A DNA stretch of 64,000 bases from Aestuariibacter sp. A3R04 (GTDB taxonomy: Bacteria; Pseudomonadota; Gammaproteobacteria; Enterobacterales; Alteromonadaceae). Within the stretch, counting starts at the first letter, position 1. Each line of letters opens with the position of its first letter. Position numbers and translations under genes: made by a program. The notes below the pieces were generated by a model. That model had not been told where the DNA came from. It saw nothing but the letters and a program-made list of their open reading frames with translations, and made no database searches. Positions 27,271 to 35,477 of the stretch are shown in pieces. Where the stretch lies: contig NZ_JAHKQR010000003.1 in the NCBI RefSeq assembly GCF_018860805.1, positions 558,001 through 622,000 on the forward strand, given 5' to 3'.

Positions 27271-28086
27271 ATGAAATTATCTAAACTCGCCGGCGCTACA
27301 TTGTTCGCAATGGCGTCTGTATCTGCAGCGCAAGCGGTAACGCTTGATATTGAAATCACTAACCTTACCCAGGCACAAAGTTTCACTCCGCGCTTAGTTG
27401 TTGCACACGATGCTACCGTTGATGCCTTTGAAGTGGGTGAAACCGCATCAACCGCATTGGCGTGGCTAGCTGAAGGTGGCGTTATCGACGATGAACAAGA
27501 GCCTGCGTCCAGCGGCGAAAACTTTGAAGCAGTACTTGGCCCTGTCGACACGGACAATGGCTCTAATACCTGGCATCGTTTTGGTGGTTTAGTGGCCCCT
27601 TCGACGTCATTGAGCTACCCGTTTGACACTATGGATAAGCCTTACCTGTCAATCCTTTCCATGTTGATCCCCACCAACGACGCTTTTGTTGGTTTAGACA
27701 GTATTATGATCCCTACTGAGCCCGGTACTTACACCTATTACCTCAATGCGTATGACGCCGGCACAGAGCTAAACGACGAGCTAAACAGTGCGCGTACTGA
27801 TGTTGTTGAAGCTGAAACGGGCAATGCGCTGGGTGGATATGGCGTACCCGGTGTGGCCGGTGGTGGTGCACCTACGCGTATCGTCGACCTCGGCATGGGT
27901 GGCACAGGTGTAGCCGCACAAGTGGTCAATGGCGAAGTGGAAGACGGTACTGATGGACCTGTTCACATTCACCGAAATGCCTTGGGTGACACTGATAACG
28001 CTGGCGGCGCGAGCGACTTGGATTCTACAGTCCACCGTTGGTTAAACCCTGTTGCACGTGTTGTTATCACTGTTCCTGCATCTTAA
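27271..28086 (+). CDS. Secreted spondin-domain protein
   Basis: This 271-residue exported protein starts at 27271 because AAGGA lies seven bases upstream and a clean signal peptide follows (cleavage near AAQA, residue 22). The mature protein begins LDIEITNLTQAQSFTPRLVV and matches the Spondin_N (PF06468) pattern through PSTSLSYPFD, YLSILSMLIPTNDAFVGL, GTYTYYLNAYDAGTELNDE and a C-terminal WLNPVARVVITV. Eukaryotic spondins are matrix proteins; bacterial homologues are extracellular or cell-surface proteins of unclear role. A glycine-rich loop lies at about 190-215. The next gene, 11 bases on, is a paralogue, so this is a tandem duplication within an operon. Confidence 0.88.
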   Translation: MKLSKLAGATLFAMASVSAAQAVTLDIEITNLTQAQSFTPRLVVAHDATVDAFEVGETASTALAWLAEGGVIDDEQEPASSGENFEAVLGPVDTDNGSNTWHRFGGLVAPSTSLSYPFDTMDKPYLSILSMLIPTNDAFVGLDSIMIPTEPGTYTYYLNAYDAGTELNDELNSARTDVVEAETGNALGGYGVPGVAGGGAPTRIVDLGMGGTGVAAQVVNGEVEDGTDGPVHIHRNALGDTDNAGGASDLDSTVHRWLNPVARVVITVPAS

Positions 28087-28097
28087 GGAGCGATGCC

Positions 28098-28955
28098 ATG
28101 AAAAATTCAATTATTAAATTCAGTACGCTGCTGCTACTTTCTTCGTTGATGGTTGCCTGTGGCGACGATGGCGATACCGGCCCCACGGGCCCAGCTGGGC
28201 AGGACGGAGTTGACGGTATGGATGGCGCCGATGGTATGGATGGCGCTGATGGCATGGACGGTGCCGATGGTGCTGACGGTGTGAACGGTAACTCTGCCGT
28301 ATATACGGTACAGATCACCAACCTCACCCATGCACAGCCTTTTGCGCCAGCAGCAGTGATCCTTCATGAAACGGGTTTTCATGCATTTATGGATGGTGAA
28401 CCAGCGAGCATGGGCATTGAAGTGATGGCAGAAGGGGGCGACCCATCAATGGTGATTGATGAGGCTATGAACGCCACAGACTTCCTTGATGCGCAAAACT
28501 CTGGCGGTATTTTGATGCCAAGTTCCATGGGCGATGCCATGACCTTAGTGGTGCCTGAACTGGACGCCGATGATCTTCGCTTAACCATCACCACTATGCT
28601 GGTAAACACCAACGATGCGTTTACCGGACTTAACGCCGCCGATGTAAGTGGTATGGCAGTAGGGGAGAGTAAAACCTTTATGACGGTGACCTGGGACGCA
28701 GGTACCGAGGCCAATACCGAAACGGCAGCAACCATGCCCGGCCCGGCAGCGGGTGCAGCCGGTGGTGGCGGCGCTGCGGCAGGGTATGACCCTACCCGCG
28801 ACGACTTTGCTGATGTTGTGCGTTTACACACAGGTGTTACCACCAGTGCAAATGCTACTGATGCCAGTCGTGAGGGGTTAGCAACGTCAGTATTGACAGA
28901 AGCACACCGCTTTGACAACCCAACAAGCCGCATAGTCATAACCCGAACCCGCTAA
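28098..28955 (+). CDS. Spondin-domain lipoprotein with collagen-like repeat
   Basis: This 285-residue lipoprotein (VACG, Cys21) has AAGGAG just upstream of the ATG. Residues about 23-64 are Gly-x-y repeats: GPTGPAGQDG first and then D-G-M/A-D-G-A units, an acidic collagen-like stalk. A Spondin_N domain follows: VQITNLTHAQPFAPAAVILHE, LRLTITTMLVNTNDAFTGL, TWDAGTEANTE and a final NPTSRIVITRTR. The stalk probably lifts the domain off the outer membrane surface; acidic repeats could bind calcium. It is clearly paralogous to the gene before it (ITNLT-x-AQ-x-F-x-P and TNDAF-x-GL in both). A two-component system lies about 150 bases downstream in the same direction. Confidence 0.88.
   Translation: MKNSIIKFSTLLLLSSLMVACGDDGDTGPTGPAGQDGVDGMDGADGMDGADGMDGADGADGVNGNSAVYTVQITNLTHAQPFAPAAVILHETGFHAFMDGEPASMGIEVMAEGGDPSMVIDEAMNATDFLDAQNSGGILMPSSMGDAMTLVVPELDADDLRLTITTMLVNTNDAFTGLNAADVSGMAVGESKTFMTVTWDAGTEANTETAATMPGPAAGAAGGGGAAAGYDPTRDDFADVVRLHTGVTTSANATDASREGLATSVLTEAHRFDNPTSRIVITRTR
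28203..28280. repeat. In-frame tandem repeat encoding the collagen-like stalk
   Basis: An 18-base unit encoding D-G-M-D-G-A repeats about four times with third-position differences. Such repeats can expand or contract without breaking the frame, which would change stalk length. Confidence 0.7.
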
Positions 28956-28961
28956 GAGACA

Positions 28962-29008
28962 CAGTGAGTCACGAATAGCAATGCCTGATTATTCGTGACG
29001 CACTGTTT
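28962..29008 (+). terminator. Long hairpin after the spondin operon
   Basis: CAGTGAGTCACGAATA (28962-28977) pairs with TATTCGTGACGCACTG (28990-29005) with one mismatch and a 12-base loop, followed by only three T. It is a probable terminator or mRNA-stabilising hairpin between the spondin pair and the response regulator gene. Confidence 0.65.
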
Positions 29009-29108
29009 ACATCGAAGTGTCAATGCGCAGAAAAAAATTTACATTACGTGAATGAAATTGATGCCATCCCCGGTCTTAGTCTATCGGAGCTATATTCTTG
29101 GGGTGGAT

Positions 29109-29834
29109 ATGCAAGACACTATTCTCGTGGTTGAGGACGATGCCGATATCGCAGATTTAATTCGCGTAAATCTGCGCGAACTGGGTGTAGATATTACGTT
29201 GGTCCACAATGGAAAGACAGGGTTAGCCCTGGCGCTGGATGAGCCGTTCTCGCTATTGATCCTCGATGTTACGTTACCTGAAGTGAACGGGCTTGATATA
29301 TGCCGTCAGGTACGGGACAAACACCCTGAGAAAGCCATTATTATGCTGACCGCTAAAAATTCAGAAACCGATCGCGTACTCGGCCTGGAGCTAGGAGCCG
29401 ATGACTATATGACCAAGCCGTTTAGCGTGCGGGAGTTACAAGCACGGGTTCGCGCGCAATTGCGTAAAGTACATTTGCTGGCGAAATCGCCTCAAGGCCA
29501 AGATGCCATCGAAGAGAAAGACATCACCATTGGTGCGCTTGCCATTAGTATTAAGCTCCATCGTGCCACCTTTTGGGGAAAGCCCCTTGATCTCACGGCC
29601 ACAGAGTTTGATTTACTCCTTTACCTGGCCAATCACCCTAATGAAGTTTTTAGCCGGGCACAGCTTTTGGAATCGGTATGGGGTTATCAACACAGTGGTT
29701 ACGAACATACGGTGAACTCTCATATCAATCGTTTACGGGCAAAAATAGAGTTAGACGCTACCGCGCCGAAAATTGTACAAACCGTATGGGGGGTAGGCTA
29801 TAAGCTCAACCCAGATGGAGTGCAAGCACAATGA
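29109..29834 (+). CDS. OmpR-family response regulator
   Basis: This 241-residue regulator has a receiver domain (Asp10/Asp11 pocket, phospho-acceptor Asp53 in LILDVTLP, Lys in DDYMTKPFS) and a C-terminal winged helix (DLTATEFDLLLYLANHPNEV, then HTVNSHINRLRAKIE). The start at 29109 gives a normal N-terminus MQDTILVVEDD; a longer frame adds 19 unrelated residues. Its stop overlaps the kinase start (ATGA), so the two are translationally coupled. Located next to the spondin-domain surface proteins, it may control them; the signal is not known. Confidence 0.92.
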   Translation: MQDTILVVEDDADIADLIRVNLRELGVDITLVHNGKTGLALALDEPFSLLILDVTLPEVNGLDICRQVRDKHPEKAIIMLTAKNSETDRVLGLELGADDYMTKPFSVRELQARVRAQLRKVHLLAKSPQGQDAIEEKDITIGALAISIKLHRATFWGKPLDLTATEFDLLLYLANHPNEVFSRAQLLESVWGYQHSGYEHTVNSHINRLRAKIELDATAPKIVQTVWGVGYKLNPDGVQAQ

Positions 29835-31318
29835 AACTGTGTTTTTATCAGCGTATTTCCCTGGCCCTGGCGGCGGTATTTATTTGTGTGCTTGCGCTGT
29901 TCTTTTTTACCAGTGCACATCTGCAATCTATCACTCAAGATGAGGCAGAGCAGCAACTTCATCTTGGTCTTGCAGAACACCTCGCGTTAGACAGCCCGTT
30001 ACTTAAAACTGGTGTCTACGATTACGAGGCACTAAAAAATTTGTTTCATACGTTGATGATATTAGGTCCAAACTTCGAATTCTACTATTTAGATCCCGAT
30101 GGAAAAATCCTCACCTATTCAGCAGAGGCCGGGAAAGTAAAAGCGGAGTACGTAAGTTTAGCTCCCATTCAAACGCTCATTCGCAATCCTGGCCAGCTTC
30201 CCATAAAAGGTGATGACCCACGCAATCCGGGGGTAAAAAAGATATTTTCAGCTGCGCCCGTAATGAACGGCGATGCATTGCAGGGGTATTTGTATGTGAT
30301 TATTGGCGGTGAGATTTATGATTCTATTCTTGGAAATATTAAAGAAAGTGAAAACGTACAGCAGCTGATATTGTTCAGTGCATTGAGCCTGGTATTTTTA
30401 TTCGTGGTCTTGTTGGTGCTGTTTAACGCACTTACATCACCTCTTCGCAAGTTAAGTGCCGAAATGGATAAGGTCAGTGGTTCAGACTTTCAGCAAACCC
30501 GCTTGAACGAACCTAATTATCAATGGCAATCGGATAGTCACGACGAGGTTCAACGTCTGGGGAGCACCTTCACGCGCATGTTAAAACGCATCAATGTGCA
30601 ATTTGACCAATTGCAGCAAATTGATACGCAGCGCAGAGTGCTACTGGCAGATTTATCCCATGACTTGCGCACGCCGTTGGCGAATCTTCACGGCTATATT
30701 GAAACCCTCGCCATCAATGACGACACCTTAGACGCAGCTAAGAGAAAGCGATTCATCAGTATTTCGTTAAAAAACGCCCGCAATTTAAAACATCTTATCG
30801 ATCAGATATTCGAACTCGCCTACTTAGAAGGTGGGCAAGTGACCCTCAATCAAGAACCGTTTCCATTGGGCGAATTGCTTCACGATATCGCTTCGAAATT
30901 TGCCCTCAAAGCAGCAGAAAAAGCGTTAACCCTGGAAGTGAGTGTAGGTGAATCGGATTACCGTGTTTTTGCTGATATAGGCAAACTAGAGCGAATTTTG
31001 ACAAATCTCTTAGAAAACGCGATTCGCCACACTCCTGCTCAGGGCACGATTACCCTGGCGGTCACCCCGCAAGTGAATAAAATACGCATAGATATTCGCG
31101 ATACGGGCGTAGGTATCAGCGACAAGGAAATTGCCTTTATCTTTGATGCGCGCTATCAGGCTACCAACCATGAGAAAGACAATTGTCTGCATGCCGGGCT
31201 GGGCCTGGCCATCAGCAAGAAGTTGGTCTCGCTTTTGGATTCTGATCTGTTAGTTGAAAGTCAACTTGGCAAAGGCACCTGCTTTAGCTTTGAATTACAG
31301 GTTGTGCCCGTACAGTAA
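29831..31318 (+). CDS. Sensor histidine kinase
   Basis: This 495-residue membrane kinase has membrane segments at about 9-28 and 178-200, a periplasmic sensor region of about 150 residues, then HAMP (about 202-255). HisKA has the phospho-acceptor His277 in DLSHDLRTPL, and a HATPase domain shows LENAIRH, DTGVGIS and GLGLAISKKL. It phosphorylates the response regulator encoded just upstream, overlapping by four bases. The periplasmic domain is not recognised. It ends close to the minus-strand small lipoprotein gene. Confidence 0.92.
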   Translation: MKLCFYQRISLALAAVFICVLALFFFTSAHLQSITQDEAEQQLHLGLAEHLALDSPLLKTGVYDYEALKNLFHTLMILGPNFEFYYLDPDGKILTYSAEAGKVKAEYVSLAPIQTLIRNPGQLPIKGDDPRNPGVKKIFSAAPVMNGDALQGYLYVIIGGEIYDSILGNIKESENVQQLILFSALSLVFLFVVLLVLFNALTSPLRKLSAEMDKVSGSDFQQTRLNEPNYQWQSDSHDEVQRLGSTFTRMLKRINVQFDQLQQIDTQRRVLLADLSHDLRTPLANLHGYIETLAINDDTLDAAKRKRFISISLKNARNLKHLIDQIFELAYLEGGQVTLNQEPFPLGELLHDIASKFALKAAEKALTLEVSVGESDYRVFADIGKLERILTNLLENAIRHTPAQGTITLAVTPQVNKIRIDIRDTGVGISDKEIAFIFDARYQATNHEKDNCLHAGLGLAISKKLVSLLDSDLLVESQLGKGTCFSFELQVVPVQ

Positions 31319-31394
31319 AGCATGATCTAAATAAAAGGCCCCGGATATATCGAAGGCTGGATGATGCTCTATGCCAATACAAATCCCGGTCAAT

Positions 31395-31541
31395 TCAGCA
31401 AGTGCCAATTTTTGCTTCGCTGGCAATGCATGGATCAACAACTTTATTCCAAAGCGTATCGCTACCACTTTCGTCAAAAACGACTGCGCTGTCGCAGCCT
31501 ACGAGTACCGCGACGATTAGAATGACACTGATGTGCTTCAT
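31395..31541 (-). CDS. Small lipoprotein downstream of the MipA-like gene
   Basis: This 48-residue product has an ATG preceded by AAGGG, a basic-hydrophobic signal and the lipobox VLVGC (Cys16), then a short acidic mature part with two further cysteines near the end. It starts only nine bases after the stop of the MipA/OmpV-like gene, so it is almost certainly co-transcribed. The downstream sequence in another frame (to 31295) also reads as protein-like, so the gene could be longer and frameshifted. No family is recognised. It is easily missed because of its length. Confidence 0.55.
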   Translation of the reverse strand: MKHISVILIVAVLVGCDSAVVFDESGSDTLWNKVVDPCIASEAKIGTC

Positions 31542-31550
31542 CTGCATCCC

Positions 31551-32369
31551 TTACTTTTCAAAACGATAATTGACAAAAACTGTCAATTGTTGCTTAAAAC
31601 TGTCTCCCACTAACGGGCTTTCTTTGATTGTTGAATCAAGGGTTTCAACCTGGTAACTTGCTTGGACGGACCAGTGTTTATCAAAGACATACGTAAGATT
31701 TAATGCAGAAAAAGGATTCACTGCGGAGCTGGGCTGATAAGCATATCTACCGTATTCCGGGGCAATATTTTCTCCTGAAATGCCGTAAACGTATTGGGTA
31801 TACTTTTCGTCTTGCCAGTAAACGCCTAAATCAGCACTAAGCTGTAAACCCAAACCTTTACCGTAAATGGGCAGGTGATAGCGCCCAAGTAGGGTAATTC
31901 CTTCCGAGCGGTTCGAAATATCTTGCGCTACACGCAAAAACAATTGTTTGTATTGCAACTGAGCTCTAAAAGTAAGCTCGCCTTTTCCATCGTTATAGCC
32001 TGTAAACACATCATCGTCTGACAATTCATCACTGAAAATCAGGCTACTGTCGTAAGTATCATCGCGAAAGCTTAGCCCCATCGAGGCTTCAAACTCTGTA
32101 TCCTCTAAGAATGCATACTGAACCAAGCCATATTTCGGGCCAATACGCCACCGGCCTTTACGTGCATTAAAATAGGGAAGGGATATTGTTTGTATATCGT
32201 AACCACGCCAAGGTGTATCTACTGCAAGCAGGCCAGCTCCCACGTCCATCTGCCATTTCTCAGTTTGCTCTTTTGCCTGAGCTACATCAGTAAACTGTGC
32301 GGTTAAACAACCAGCAACAATTAACTGATACGAAAATAAACTGTTTCGCAGACCTTTATTTTTGGTCAT
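31551..32369 (-). CDS. MipA/OmpV-family outer membrane protein
   Basis: This 272-residue outer membrane beta-barrel protein has a signal peptide ending in AQA (about residue 32). The mature start WQMDVGAGLLAVDTPWRGYD, followed by alternating amphipathic strands (GKGELTFRAQLQYKQL, LGLQLSADLGVYWQDEKY, LNLTYVFDKHWSVQASYQVE, QLTVFVNYRF), matches the MipA/OmpV family. The family includes MltA-interacting scaffold proteins and porin-like proteins induced by stress. It is followed by the small lipoprotein and is divergent from the NarL-type two-component system. Two perfect inverted repeats in the 135-base gap suggest that the system regulates it. Confidence 0.85.
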   Translation of the reverse strand: MTKNKGLRNSLFSYQLIVAGCLTAQFTDVAQAKEQTEKWQMDVGAGLLAVDTPWRGYDIQTISLPYFNARKGRWRIGPKYGLVQYAFLEDTEFEASMGLSFRDDTYDSSLIFSDELSDDDVFTGYNDGKGELTFRAQLQYKQLFLRVAQDISNRSEGITLLGRYHLPIYGKGLGLQLSADLGVYWQDEKYTQYVYGISGENIAPEYGRYAYQPSSAVNPFSALNLTYVFDKHWSVQASYQVETLDSTIKESPLVGDSFKQQLTVFVNYRFEK

Positions 32370-32379
32370 GATAATGCCT

Positions 32380-32408
32380 CTATATTGGTGAAATTAATAA
32401 CAATATAG
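32380..32408. promoter_or_regulatory. 8-bp inverted repeat at the mipA-like promoter
   Basis: CTATATTG (32380-32387) and CAATATAG (32401-32408) are perfect inverted halves with a 13-base spacer, 11 bases upstream of the MipA-like start codon. It could be an operator or a leader hairpin. Confidence 0.5.
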
Positions 32409-32434
32409 CGCTCATATCGCGAGTAAAAATGCTG

Positions 32435-32464
32435 CAAATGTCACAACTTAAAACGTGACATTTG
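32435..32464. promoter_or_regulatory. Perfect 10-10-10 inverted repeat between MipA-like and two-component genes
   Basis: CAAATGTCAC (32435-32444) and GTGACATTTG (32455-32464) are exact inverted copies with a ten-base spacer, so the half-site centres are two helical turns apart. This is the geometry expected for a dimeric LuxR/NarL-type response regulator. It is shared by both divergent promoters, so it fits regulation of the MipA-like gene and autoregulation. Confidence 0.65.
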
Positions 32465-32504
32465 TCATATACATAAACAGATTATTTAGAATTAACATAA
32501 AGGC

Positions 32505-33671
32505 ATGAACAAATTTTTACGTCTTTTTTTACAGCGTAGCGACTTTCTGCTTTCTGCAGTCACTTGGCTATTTGTATTTATTTATACCTTGCATGCGTGG
32601 CCCCTCAGCGCGCAAACAGCACAACTCGACTACTCACCACTACATGTAATAATAGTGAGTTGCCTGTTCATCAGCTTTTTTGCTTTTTTAGTTTACTTTG
32701 AGTTTTTTCGGCGGCGCTTGAAGTATTGTAAAACTATCATTTTAAATTTTACTATAGCCAATGTGTTACTACTCATGTGGTTATTTAATATTGGTTTTGT
32801 CGCTATTTTATTGATAATTTTCTTAGTTAAATACAGTGATTTTGAACCGAGGAAATCAATACTTTATTTCCTTATATGTTTGCCCTTTTTCATGGCGCTG
32901 ATCCTTCATTTGGGTTTCGATAGCGAGTTTGTATTGTTAAACGGGCTTGCATTTACCTTGTACAATAGCTTTGCTTATCGTTTTGCTACGCGGCTTATTT
33001 CCGAACGGAAAGCTAAAGAACAAGCCGCCCATTTATTACGCGAGTTAAAAGCAACGCAATCGCTGTTAAACGATACTGCAACCCGCGATGAGCGTATCCG
33101 CATTGCCCGGGATCTACATGACACGCTAGGGCATCATTTGACCGGACTTAGCATACATTTAGAAGTGGCAAGTCACTGTGTCAGCAATCAAGTACCAAAG
33201 CACATTGCGAAAGCCCAGCAGATAACGCGTTTGTTATTAAGTGACGTACGCGATTCGGTGTCATCCATGCGGGAAAATCAAACTATCGATTTATACACAT
33301 CGTTGAAATCTTTATGCAGTGATGTAGCAGGTTTAAATGTTGTACTTGATTATGATCCAGCCATCAGAATCAGTGATGCACTTCTTGCGCAAACGTTATT
33401 TCATTCAGTTCAGGAAGCCATAACAAATAGCATAAAGCACAGTGACGCGAATGAGCTAAACGTTTCTTTGCAATTAGAGAATCAAACTGTGCAGTTACGT
33501 ATAAAAGATAACGGCAATAAAAACGCCGAGCTCAATTTAGGTAACGGTTTATTGGGTATGCAAGAACGGCTTGCGCTAGTGAAAGGTGCCATTGAGTTTA
33601 AGCACAGCGATACTGGCTTTGTGATTAATGCCACACTTCCTCATAAACTTAACCCACATACGTTGGCGTAA
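32505..33671 (+). CDS. NarL-type sensor histidine kinase (HisKA_3)
   Basis: This 388-residue membrane kinase has about five hydrophobic segments over residues 12-150, with little extracytoplasmic sequence, so it probably senses the membrane itself or a small ligand. HisKA_3 has ERIRIARDLHDTLGHHLTGL with phospho-acceptor His205. The ATP-binding domain shows QEAITNSIKHS, LRIKDNG and GNGLLGMQERL. The layout is that of DesK/LiaS-like kinases. AAAGG precedes the ATG. The response regulator starts four bases after its stop. Confidence 0.92.
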   Translation: MNKFLRLFLQRSDFLLSAVTWLFVFIYTLHAWPLSAQTAQLDYSPLHVIIVSCLFISFFAFLVYFEFFRRRLKYCKTIILNFTIANVLLLMWLFNIGFVAILLIIFLVKYSDFEPRKSILYFLICLPFFMALILHLGFDSEFVLLNGLAFTLYNSFAYRFATRLISERKAKEQAAHLLRELKATQSLLNDTATRDERIRIARDLHDTLGHHLTGLSIHLEVASHCVSNQVPKHIAKAQQITRLLLSDVRDSVSSMRENQTIDLYTSLKSLCSDVAGLNVVLDYDPAIRISDALLAQTLFHSVQEAITNSIKHSDANELNVSLQLENQTVQLRIKDNGNKNAELNLGNGLLGMQERLALVKGAIEFKHSDTGFVINATLPHKLNPHTLA

Positions 33672-33675
33672 CATT

Positions 33676-34311
33676 ATGATTAATGTGCTACTGGTTGAGG
33701 ACCAGACCTTACTAAGAGAAGGGCTCAAAAGCTTATTGGCTCTAAAGGACAATATTCACGTTGTCGCTGAAGCGGATAATGGTCAGTGTGCTTTGAACAA
33801 ACTCAGTCAGTACGCTGTGGATGTTGTACTTTTAGATATCCGCATGCCAGTTTTAGATGGTATTGGCGTACTCAAAGCCATGCACAAACAGGGGTTAACG
33901 CAGCCAGTACTAGTGCTGACAACTTTCGATGACAGTGAACAGGTACTTGAGTGTATTCGCTATGGTGCAAAAGGTTATGCATTAAAAGATATAAATTTGG
34001 AGCGACTGGTCTCTGCCATTGAAACACTTGCCAGTGGTGGATCAGCGCTTTCACCCGCAATTACACAAAGAATTATTAATAGTTCAATTCAACCTCAGAG
34101 TGAGCCTACCTTGTTACCTGATAAGTTAAGCAAAAGCGAACTCAAGGTACTGAATTTAATTGCTGCAGGCTACTCGAACTCAGAAATTGCCCAGGCACTA
34201 TATAAATCCGAAGGCACTATACGTAATCAGGTGTCGTTTATTTTACGAAAACTGGATGTTCGCGACAGAACACGGGCTGTTCTCAAGGCGATAGATTTGG
34301 GTTTGATCTGA
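33676..34311 (+). CDS. NarL/LuxR-family response regulator
   Basis: This 211-residue regulator has a receiver domain (acidic pocket Glu8/Asp9, phospho-acceptor Asp54 in VLLDIRMP, Lys in GAKGYALKD) and a C-terminal LuxR helix-turn-helix (LSKSELKVLNLIAAGYSNSEI, then GTIRNQVSFILRKL). The start at 33676 follows the kinase stop and gives the normal MINVLLVEDQ beginning. The 10-10-10 inverted repeat at 32435-32464 is its most likely target. Confidence 0.93.
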   Translation: MINVLLVEDQTLLREGLKSLLALKDNIHVVAEADNGQCALNKLSQYAVDVVLLDIRMPVLDGIGVLKAMHKQGLTQPVLVLTTFDDSEQVLECIRYGAKGYALKDINLERLVSAIETLASGGSALSPAITQRIINSSIQPQSEPTLLPDKLSKSELKVLNLIAAGYSNSEIAQALYKSEGTIRNQVSFILRKLDVRDRTRAVLKAIDLGLI

Positions 34312-34797
34312 CGTTATATTTTTCTTTTTGGCGGCATAACCAAATTGCTTCCATGAGCATTCAGTAATGCGCACCTTGAATTCTAGCGATCAAATCTCAA
34401 AATGTCAGTTCAGATGTGTTTTAGCGACGCATAGTCGGAGATTCACTTAAATTTCATCGGAAATTGCAACTTCCCTTGTACTTTAGTATACATTTACTCA
34501 ATGCAAACGCATCAGGTTCATGGCCGCACAGGCCACTTCAAAATCACGCCGGAGCATTTATGAATGATTAGATTAAATTTGTTCATAACCACACAGGTCA
34601 TTTGGGAAGTCTCGCCATGCCCGCTATGATACATTTAACTAATTTCTTAGCATGTTGATATCTTATCTCTAAGCTGCTTTGTGCATGCTGTGTCCATAGC
34701 TCTTATTTGTATGTACGGGTATAGCGAAGCAATTTACCGAGTCTTCACTACATTGGTTGTTAACATATCGGCATTAATGAAATAACAAGGAATGGCA
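34312..34797. other. Intergenic region after the NarL-type system
   Basis: This 486-base region has no convincing gene. It contains two diverged copies of a 22-base sequence, TTCAT-x5-CACAGG and on (34517-34538 and 34582-34603, 17 of 22 positions equal), 65 bases apart. Their significance is unclear. The promoter of the following secreted-protein gene should lie in the right half. Confidence 0.4.
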
Positions 34798-35466
34798 ATG
34801 AACAAAAGTGAAATCAATAAAGTGAAAAGCAATGCTAAACATACCTTTATGTTCAGCGTGTTTGTAATAGCTCTAATGCTGCTAAGTCCTGGTGTGTTCG
34901 CGGTAAACGCTAATAAGACAGGCGCATTTCAGTCCGCCCCTTTAGTTTCAATTCCAACCCATGATGCTTTTTTTTCTGCTATCAAAGCGCACTGTGGCAA
35001 AGCGTATTCCGGTAAAGTTACCGTAGACAATGCAGCGGGTGACAGCTTTGCGAATAAGCCACTCGTTATGCATGTACGAAAATGCAATGATACTGAATTA
35101 CAGATCCCTTTTCATGTGGGAGACGACGCTTCTCGTACCTGGATCATCAAGAAAACAGGGTCGGGTTTGTCGTTAAAACACGACCATCGTCATCAGGATG
35201 GTTCAATGGACAAGTCAACCATGTATGGCGGCCATACGGTTGATGCTGGCTATAACCAGGTACAGTCGTTTCCGGCTGACCAATATTCCAAAGAATTATT
35301 TGTTAGGTTAGGTATTCCTCAGTCAAGTACCAATATCTGGCAAATGTATATCTATCCGGAAAAGTTTAGCTATCGATTAATACGTGAAGGTAGAGAGTTC
35401 AGAGTCGATTTTGATCTAACTAAATCCGTGACCACGCCGCCAGCTCCGTGGGGCTACATTGACTAG
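34798..35466 (+). CDS. Conserved secreted protein of unknown function
   Basis: This protein of about 222 residues has a long signal peptide (hydrophobic at about 16-32, cleavage near VFA). AAGGA at 34787-34791 fits the second of two close ATGs (34798); the first (34792) overlaps the ribosome site. The mature protein has a HCGKAYSGKVTVDN segment, a PLVMHVRKCND segment pairing a second Cys, WIIKKTGSGLSLKHDHRHQDGS, STMYGG, FPADQYSKELF and a final FRVDFDLT...PPAPWGY. The HDHRHQDG cluster could bind metal. The pattern recalls a widespread uncharacterised secreted family, but I cannot name it. Its neighbours give no clear function. Confidence 0.75.
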   Translation: MNKSEINKVKSNAKHTFMFSVFVIALMLLSPGVFAVNANKTGAFQSAPLVSIPTHDAFFSAIKAHCGKAYSGKVTVDNAAGDSFANKPLVMHVRKCNDTELQIPFHVGDDASRTWIIKKTGSGLSLKHDHRHQDGSMDKSTMYGGHTVDAGYNQVQSFPADQYSKELFVRLGIPQSSTNIWQMYIYPEKFSYRLIREGREFRVDFDLTKSVTTPPAPWGYID

Positions 35467-35477
35467 TACGTGCCATG

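Noticed and set aside
31295-31477. 60-codon minus-strand frame overlapping the kinase 3' end
   Set aside because: It lacks a ribosome site. It may be the frameshifted tail of the small lipoprotein gene, and is noted there.
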